This document shows, piece after piece, positions 57,298 through 64,000 of a stretch of DNA of 64,000 bases. A program made the translations under genes and the position numbers. The DNA is from Heliocidaris tuberculata (taxonomy: Eukaryota > Echinodermata > Echinoidea > Camarodonta > Echinometridae). The DNA lies in NCBI GenBank assembly GCA_025618425.1, contig CM046852.1:569704-633703 (forward strand). The letters run 5' to 3'. The notes beneath the pieces were generated by a model. That model had not been told where the DNA came from. It was given only the letters and a program-made list of their open reading frames with translations, and ran no database searches. Within the stretch, counting starts at the first letter, position 1. Every line of letters begins with the position of its first letter.

Positions 57298-57482
57298 GTG
57301 CCGTGGTCCAGTGGTTTAAGGCGCTTGACTGGAGATGCGAGGATCGGGTGTTCGATCCCCGGCACGGCACTTATGCCCTTGAGCAAGGCATTTCATCAAC
57401 ATTGCTCTTTTATCGTACATCAAATAAATGAAGTGCTAAAGGCATATTGATACCAGCGTGTGCATTTGTGTTATTAAAAAAA
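57298..57482 (+). mobile_element. tRNA-derived SINE
   Basis: The 73-nt head (57298-57370) pairs GTGCCGT with ACGGCAC and has A-box-like TGGTCCAGTGG and B-box-like GTGTTCGATCC. The D stem and anticodon stem are imperfect, so this is not a functional tRNA. The body has the common CCTTGAGCAAGGCA motif, then an A-rich end near 57475. Confidence 0.78.
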
Positions 57483-58259
57483 AAACAACTGGCGTTATTA
57501 AAGTTTTTTTCTCTCACATCCCCCATCCCGCTTTTTCACTCTCGCCTTTTTTTTGGGGGGTCAATGGTTTTTTGGGGGGTACCGCCCCCACCACCCTCCT
57601 GGCTACGCGTACGTTATAGTTTTTTATCTAGATGAAATCTACTACAGTATTTTTTTTTAACAATGGTGTAGATCATTATGTAAAAGAACAAACTTGAAAG
57701 ATGAAACTGGTCTTGCTTGAAGTGTACTGGCGTGTAAGATTTTTTAGTAGATAAATTTTACAGTTCCGGTGCTGTATTTCGTCTTCCAGCATTAGTGTTC
57801 CCATAGTCTAATATGTAGTATTATGTCCACATAGGCTTCTACATGGACTAACTTGATAATCAACTTTTCATCTTCGTATTTTTTTTTTTACATTTCTCAC
57901 TAAATCTCTATACTCTATCATTTCCTCTTGCAAATATGAAAGGAATTCTTTTATTCGGGTTTAAATTGCGACGATAACGGCATTGATAATAATTAGGCCG
58001 CAACCTAAATAATAATTGGTACCACAAGAATTGATATCACTTTCTTCATCCATATTCACTACATGGTTGATTACTCAAACTACCATTTCAAAAAGTGGTG
58101 AAAAAAAAAAAACACCGTCACTGATGAAGTGCATATGAAATATATTTTGTTATCACCCCTTATATGAAAATATTATATTTAAATCTACCGTTTGTTTAGG
58201 ATTAGCATACTCGAATGACATATGGTAAGACTAAAAAATACGTGATGAGGGATACTAAC
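57483..58259. other. Exon-1-proximal part of the copy D intron
   Basis: T/G-rich repeats up to about 57615, then sequence homologous to the copy C intron. No gene. Confidence 0.6.
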
Positions 58260-58895
58260 CTTAACCTGTAATTCCTTCTCGAAGTCCTCACGTGACTTTA
58301 TCTTGTGATCACGATGACCGATGATCACGCACTTGAAACAGACATGCACCTTACAATCCTCGCAGAACATATCTCTTTTCTCCTGTTTATGGATCGAGCA
58401 CTTCTGTGAGGAATGACCGATGCTGACCTTCCCTTCGGTGACATCCTGTATGGATATGATCTCATGACCTGCAAAGAATAGCGTTTGCTGTTTATGAGAA
58501 AGTAAGCACTCTCCACACAAAAATGCGTTGCAGGTACTGCAATAAGAGACAGCTTCCCCCTGCACTGTGCAGACATTGCATTTCTGTCGCATCTCCAGGA
58601 TGGCATTGGCTCCTCCACACTTTTCGTGGTAGTCGTCGACGAGTCCGTTGAGGGACACATTGGATAGGAGATCATCGACGCGGTTTGCAGTCAACTTAGT
58701 GACTTTCCTACAGAGAGGGCAGACCATGTATTCAAGATCCTGGTGGGATAGGTCGTACTTCTTGAGACATTTCCGACAAAAGTTGTGTCCGCAAGAGGTC
58801 AGGAGGGTTGCATCGTCGAAGATATCAAGACACAGTGGACACGTCAAGCCTTGTAAAGAGCTATGAGCTTCCTCTTCTTCCTGCTTCTCGGCCAT
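58260..58895 (-). CDS. TRIM-like gene copy D, exon 1 (RING, B-box 1, B-box 2)
   Basis: ATG at 58895-58893; 212 codons ending GTT AAG before GTTAGT. RING ligands C19, C22, C35, H37, C40, C43, C59, C62. B-box 1 from C106 to about H144. B-box 2 C166, H169, C178, C181, C186, C189, H194, H197. All are intact. The predicted protein with exon 2 is 684 residues. A TTTCATTTGCTAG acceptor lies 5' of the ATG. Upstream DNA lacks the Rel/DR1 pair of copies 1, A and B, so its regulation may differ. Confidence 0.88.
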
Positions 58896-59303
58896 GGATG
58901 CAATTTTTGAAATTCTAGCAAATGAAAGAAAACAGTTAGCATACACGAATGGTAAATAAACCTAGTAGGTGAGTATCACATTTCGATCAGAAATCCACAT
59001 TCACTGCAATGAAACTGGTCAGTTTGATGTATCGCCGTAGAGGCCACTTTATGAAATAATATTGTGTGCTATTGCTTCCTGGTTCCTTCTCAAATGAACA
59101 GATACTATGCCTGTTATATCTGTCCAATTGTGTTCGAGATTAGAGTTGGATAAAAAAAAAAAATATGGTGAAAACTCGTCATAGTCGAACAAAATCATGA
59201 TAACTTGCTTATATTCATTTTGGGGCCTTCGTTCCACTAATCTCTGACGAACTTTGGACCTCGATCTCATCCAGGCATGAAATTTGCACATTATAGGCGC
59301 TTT
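58896..59303. other. 5' flank of TRIM copy D
   Basis: Unlike the flanks of copies 1, A and B. No Rel-type site or other recognised element seen. Confidence 0.5.
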
Positions 59304-59307
59304 TTAA

Positions 59308-59886
59308 AGGGGCAGTCTAATGAGAACTCATGGGGAAATGAAATCGTGCGGAATTTGCAAAAGGCTCGTTTACTTGTACACATAGCACGCCCGTTGTGCG
59401 AGGCCGTCGGACTAAGGTCATAAATGATCGGACGGCACGAAGTTGACCGAACTGGAGCTCGGCGAATACTTCGGGTTTAACCAGTCCCGGGCTCTTAGTC
59501 TTGTAACTGGCTGTAACCTCGTTCCCCCAAACAAGTTTAGTGTAATGCTGAAATATTTCCAAATACAAAACACGGTTAACTTCTGGTTGATTAGTCTAGC
59601 CATCGCTTCTGCACTGCCCTGCCGCGACTCGTTGTCGCCACGATTACGTAACTAATCCCAGGCTCTACCAGAGAGCTGGCTCTGCAATTACTTTTCCATA
59701 TGTTTGATTACTTTCCCACCGCGCGAAATTTAAAACACAAGCCAGTCTTATCTCAGAGGTGGTCCAATATGAATCACATGTTTTAGCACGTGCGATGGAA
59801 GTCCTTGTATCGAAGTGACACGAAGCTCCGAGTATATTTTCCTCTCTCATCGGAAATCGCCCATGCAGGCCTACCAAAGTATCCCT
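59308..59886. mobile_element. Possible TTAA-type DNA element
   Basis: TTAA at 59304-59307 and 59887-59890 flank ends AAAGGGGCAGTC and its rough complement (ATCCCTTT). The inverted similarity beyond the first 7 bases is weak. GC-richer than its surroundings. No ORF with a recognisable domain. Confidence 0.35.
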
Positions 59887-60031
59887 TTAACACAAATTAT
59901 TATTATTTTTTTATAAATTGTGAAATATTTTGATATCATCATTATCCTATGGAACTAGATTGCAGTTTAACTTCAGTTATTCTACAAATATTTACCATGT
60001 TCCCGACCAGCATGGGCATAACGGATAAATA

Positions 60032-60137
60032 GAAAGTACAACAAAATGACTTTAGGCTACCTACTGTTAAAGTTAAAGTGAACTGAAAGTACAACAAAAT
60101 TACTTTAGGCTACCTACTATTAAAGTTAAAGTGAAAT
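60032..60137. repeat. 53-bp direct tandem duplication
   Basis: Two copies of a segment beginning GAAAGTACAACAAAAT and ending GTTAAAGTGAA, differing at a few bases. Confidence 0.9.
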
Positions 60138-60289
60138 GGTAAAGAGGCTAGCATATGCTACAATGTTATTGTGTGCTTTTAATAATAATATTGAGTCGAC
60201 TTCGCACTCTGTTTCTTTATTGTATGTCTTCTCTCTTAGGTTTATCTGTATACCTCTTCCTTTTGATATATCATTCTTTTAGAACTTTC

Positions 60290-60294
60290 TCTGC

Positions 60295-60328
<34 letters not shown>

Positions 60329-60830
60329 TTGTGGCTCCTGCTCTCCATTTTTCACATAGATCTGTCTTCCCGTATCTCTCTAGTCTGCAAGCACAGACCC
60401 TACTTTGTACTTTATCAGAAAAGCATTGTCTCGAGAGAAGCCTAACTCACCTACCTACTGGTCGTGTCAGTATTGGTCAGGAGCAGCTATGTAGTATAGG
60501 GATGATGGTAGTCTTACAGTGCAGACACTCTTTTACCACTGACCAGGGCTTGTGCCTGCAAACTAGTCTCTCTCGCTCCCCTCTCCCTACAACATATCTC
60601 TTTCTCTTTCTCTCCCCCCCCCCCCTCCCTTCAACATCTATTTCTCTCTCTCTCTTCCCCATTCTCTTTCACTCCCTTCCCCACTTTCTCCCTTTCACTT
60701 TCTCTCTTTCTCCCTGCCAACTCCAAATCTCTCCTTTATCTCACTCTCTCTCTCTCTCTCTCTCTCAATCTATCTCTTCCTTCCCTTCAACAAAATTCTT
60801 ATCCATTTCTCAAAAGGAAGACGTAAGACA
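60290..60830. repeat. CT-rich simple-sequence region
   Basis: Poly-C runs (60294, 60618) followed by CT microsatellites (60305-60328, 60740-60767). The long Ser/Leu/Pro frames here follow from composition. Confidence 0.85.
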
Positions 60831-60879
60831 AGGTAATAACAATTTCTGTGCAGTGTCATATTTATATAGCATCACATGA

Positions 60880-62092
60880 TCAAGCACAATATAAACATGC
60901 GTTTATCACTATACTGTTCCCTACATAAAAATGGGTCACTTTGTATGACCGAATAAAGTTGCTATACGTTGCTGTATACACATGACATAATATACAGTTG
61001 GAGGTTATCAACAGAAATGAGTTGGACAAATTCCTGCATTCTTATAATGAGAGACATACACATGAAATACTTTGACCTGCAAATACTCAAATGTAGCTTT
61101 TACACAAACAATTAATTTACTGGAAATTATCTTTACAGTACCAAAGTGAATAATTATGATACAACGAGCAAGTGCAATAGATTCTAATATGAACATTGCA
61201 TTAATGTGTTCAATAGTGAACCATGTCATTATACATATACCAAATAACACTACACATAGCATACCATATAGGCCATTCATAATATATGTTAAAATCAACA
61301 CAAACACTTTTTATATGATCATGATCAACCGTACAAGCTTTTTAGTATAAGAAATACAACAGTAATATACAACTTAATTGCACAACTTTTTTCCAGATTA
61401 AAATGTTGATGGTACTGCATGGTGAATAAGAAACTCTACCTTAAAGTGATTGATTAACTTTGTGAAAAATTGTAAAATCAGCTCAAATGCCAGTGAATTG
61501 TGTGCAGTCCTCTAACTACATATATAATTAAGGATATGTGAAAGTATGAGAGAAAATGGAACCCCTTTACTATCCTAAAAAAGAGAAAATCGCGATCAAT
61601 CGCTAGCGCAAGTCGCTCGGCTTCTTCGCTGCGCTGAAGTCACAAAAACCAAGCACGGCCAGCGCTTGGCGATTTCAGAGCGGGTTTCCAGCCCGTACGG
61701 TATTATGTGATAGAGTGCGGTATGCCAACCGTAAGAGTTCTTTAGGGTTCGGTGGTACTCTATCCCGACATCAATGTTCAATCGTAAATATCTTGATATA
61801 TAAACGACCGATCAGCTTATAAAACTCAGGCGATTCCTGTCTGAGCTAAAGGTTTGCAATTATGATTACAGCATTAGCTGGAACAGTGATTTTTTTTTCA
61901 ATCCTGGGCAAAGTTAATCAATGCCTTTAAGACAAAAATTTATATTCACAATTCGGATTACAGGACATAGACGATGCTAAAGTGTTAACTATAAAACTTT
62001 CTTTTAGTATAGATTTTCCTCATATCCACTATTACTCAAACATACTGAAGAAGCTGGTGACAAAGAATAAAAAAAATGTTGTTTTTGGTGTA
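60880..62092. other. AT-rich spacer with a GC-richer island
   Basis: No supported gene. A minus-strand frame at 61008-61307 is hydrophobic but has no recognisable family. 61585-61760 is GC-richer, with several short inverted repeats (CCAAGC/GCTTGG, GATAGAGT/ACTCTATC). Confidence 0.4.
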
Positions 62093-62279
62093 TCCACATT
62101 AAAAATAATAATAGTGGGTTCTTGTATAGCGCACATGTCTGTATCCAAATACCTCACCTGGGTCGAGTGTGGCAAATGTAGATTAATGTCTCGCCAAAGT
62201 ATGTTAGAGCTGTGGCAGGGATTCGAACCCCAGACCTTGTGGCTCGGTCTGGTTACTTATCCACTAGACCACAACACCT
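62093..62279 (-). mobile_element. tRNA-derived SINE with GCGCTATA tail
   Basis: Minus-strand head (62279 to about 62205) has an A box TGGTCTAGTGG and a B box GGTTCGAATCC. The body runs to 'gcgctatacaagaacccactattatta', the same kind of 3' tail as at 4318-4421. Confidence 0.78.
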
Positions 62280-63784
62280 CTACATAAGTACTAAGCATGA
62301 AAAGAAAAACAGAGGGTAAAATCATTATTTTTTCCCCTTAAAAATCAAAACAATATAGCTACAGCCGCATCAAGCATTGTAGTGAGCAGGCAATTAAACC
62401 TTGATGCCTGTCATTTTCAGGCCTGGGGGTGGGGATGGGGGGGGGGGTTGCCTCAGTGTCTCTAGCCTTTAACTCTCTTTATATGTCTGGTTTTTAAAAA
62501 AGAAATTTAACATGTTCTTGTTTGACCTTTAAAAAATGTCTTTGGTGTGAACAAAAGAAAAGAAAATGTCTGAAAACCACAAGCAATGATCCATACGATA
62601 ACTAAGGAGTCCGTGTGAAGTCTCATTTATCGTGAGTTTAACAGAGCATGCAATGCACAGATTAACATCATTGTATATGCATAATTATATGACATATCAT
62701 TTGCATATATAATGTATGAACAAAATTAAAGCTCCATCCCATACAGGTGTGTATTTCAAGAATATGTAATATCTTTAAGAGGGGAAAAATATGTTTTCAT
62801 TAAAAAATACATGCCAGTTAGCACCCCCCCCCCCCCCCCTGCAAATTTCTTCCAGTGCCATGACAACAAATGAATGGTTTTATAGTAATATTTTTATTTC
62901 ATAATAAAATAATAAAAATACTTTCAAATTTCATTATTACGTTAGCCTTAGCATTTCGTGCTAATTGGCTGATATCTGAGTCTCAACCCATTCATTTTTT
63001 CTTCAGTATTTTTATATGTATTTAATAATATATTTCTCTATTTCTACATTACTAAAATTTAGAAAATGTCCCCTGACTGGAAGCGCGAACAAGGGAAGGC
63101 CTACATGTACATTTTTTTTTCAAAAACCGCCACAACACAAAGATGCAGTATATTTTTATACATATAAAGCACACACATACACCCTGGCTAACAATTGCCC
63201 TAAATATGATATCGTTGTTTGCCAAATAGAATGGCTTTAGCACACTGGCAGATGGGAGGCAGAATCGGCTTGTGTCCCCCAACCCCCCAAAAAACAACAA
63301 ACAAAAACAAAACCAAAAAACCCCAAGTGGCATATCTCGAGTACACAGCCGAAAATAGTTTGCCACCCCTTTTAAAATTTGCTACCAAAAAGGCACCTGG
63401 AAAACATGATAATCCATTTTGCTTCACAGACTTTATTTTCATATTTGTGCCCCCTAATAAATCCACCTCTGCTTTAGCAGAATAGTTTAGTATAAGAATT
63501 CCCTTGCCCAAGCATTTCTGTTCGGCACACAACATTGTCATACATGTACCGGCCTACCTTCCACAGCAAAAAGTAAAGAATCTCACAAGGCAGTTAAGGA
63601 TTACAATATATTGGTATGCTATTACAAAGAAGTTTTTTTCTTTTCTTTTTTTTTTCTCTCTCTCTCTTTTTTTTTTAAAGGATGGGAAATCTTGGGATGA
63701 TACATTGGTTTGAATACCATAGAACAGGAATCATTTCTCCTGCACACGAATGGTTGGCAGCTATGTAATGTTGTATACACATAT
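62280..63784. other. Spacer, no gene seen
   Basis: AT-rich with G and C runs (62440, 62825), A/T runs and a CT stretch near 63655. Short frames without recognisable domains. Confidence 0.5.
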
Positions 63785-63930
63785 GCAGGGCTGTCAACTT
63801 TGGGGAACTGCTTGGAGGGAGATTTTTTTCTCTCTCTCACCAGCCCTCCAAAAGCAGGGCTGTCAACCTTGGGGAACTGCTTGGAGGGAGATTCGTGATT
63901 TTTTTTTCTCTCGCCTGCCCTCCAAAAGTC
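63785..63930. repeat. 69-bp tandem repeat
   Basis: Two copies beginning GCAGGGCTGTCAAC, followed by 'ttggggaactgcttggaggg', a CT/T run and CCCTCCAAAA. CAGCCCT and AGGGCTG at the junction form a 7-bp hairpin stem. A 17-base G run follows at about 63938-63957. Confidence 0.85.
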
Positions 63931-64000
63931 GCTTAGTGGGGGGGGGGGGGGGGGGGGCTGAAAGTTTTTAAAAGTCACTCAGTTGGGGCTATCATTTTAC

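Larger units (their letters stand above)
43071..58259 (-). other. Intron of TRIM copy D, about 15.2 kb, filled with mobile elements
   Basis: Donor GTTAGT at 58259-58254 and acceptor at 43073-43071 match the short introns of A, B and C. Sequence from 57630 to 58259 is homologous to the copy C intron, and the bases next to exon 2 match A. Everything from about 43130 to 57615 is therefore added material: simple repeats, LINE, minisatellite, LTR element, histone H1 and SINE. Whether it is still spliced is unknown. Confidence 0.7.

Noticed and set aside
57298..57370. Genuine tRNA gene
   Set aside because: The acceptor stem is perfect but D and anticodon stems mispair, and a SINE body follows directly.
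56616..57386. 256-residue minus-strand frame across histone H1
   Set aside because: Shadow of the Lys/Ala-rich H1 tail (AAG read as CTT gives Leu/Phe).
61008..61307. Minus-strand 99-residue hydrophobic ORF as a membrane protein
   Set aside because: AT-rich composition alone can give this; no family motif, splice or expression evidence.
63785..63930. CRISPR-like direct repeats
   Set aside because: Only two adjacent copies of 69 bp with no spacers, in a eukaryotic genome.

Overview
The window looks like genomic DNA of a sea urchin (Echinoidea). The strongest pointer is a complete, intronless, plus-strand histone H1 ORF (56662-57270) whose globular domain and [11 protein letters not shown]-type tail resemble the sea urchin H1 family. 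Multi-copy TRIM-like genes, AT-rich DNA full of TAG, TA, CT and poly-C tracts, tRNA-derived SINEs, and LINE, DIRS and LTR retroelements all fit that origin. No bacterial-type operon, rRNA gene or CRISPR array is visible.

The backbone is a tandem array of five TRIM-like E3 ligase genes, all on the minus strand: copy 1 (cut by the left edge, 1-431), A (6465-9317), B (15850-18731), C (28024-31112, decayed) and D (41652-58895). Each has two coding exons. Exon 1 (212 codons) carries RING, B-box 1 and B-box 2. Exon 2 (about 420 codons, 472 in D) carries a coiled coil and a propeller-like domain. Splice sites and phase 0 are the same in every copy, and an acceptor-like site just before the start codon implies a 5' UTR intron. 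Copies 1, A and B share an upstream block with a Rel/Dorsal-type site and, 17-18 bp further on, a DR1-like site. Between genes lie TAG microsatellites, a 1.1-1.2 kb tandem repeat, two minisatellites, a segmental duplication (13.2-16.3 kb versus 26.5-28.3 kb) and small DNA transposons, several with clear target-site duplications (TSDs).

The right half is copy D loaded with transposons. A LINE (32311-41617, TSD AAGAA) inserted about 30 bp past D's stop codon, and a DIRS-type tyrosine-recombinase retrotransposon (33627-38534) is nested in it. D's intron is about 15.2 kb. It holds a second LINE (44050-49156) inside a pyrimidine-rich minisatellite, a Ty3/gypsy-like LTR retrotransposon on the minus strand (50321-56623), the histone H1 ORF wedged 38 bp from that element's LTR, and a SINE 27 bp after the H1 stop.

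Downstream of 58.9 kb I see no supported gene: a possible TTAA-type element, CT-rich simple repeats, a minus-strand SINE, poly-C/G tracts and a 69-bp tandem repeat. The points most worth checking are the shared Rel/DR1 module, the decay and sequence exchange among TRIM copies, a 40-bp insertion hotspot hit by three kinds of DNA transposon, the inverted-repeat anatomy of the DIRS element, and a LINE whose ORF1 and ORF2 share one frame separated by a lone TAG.
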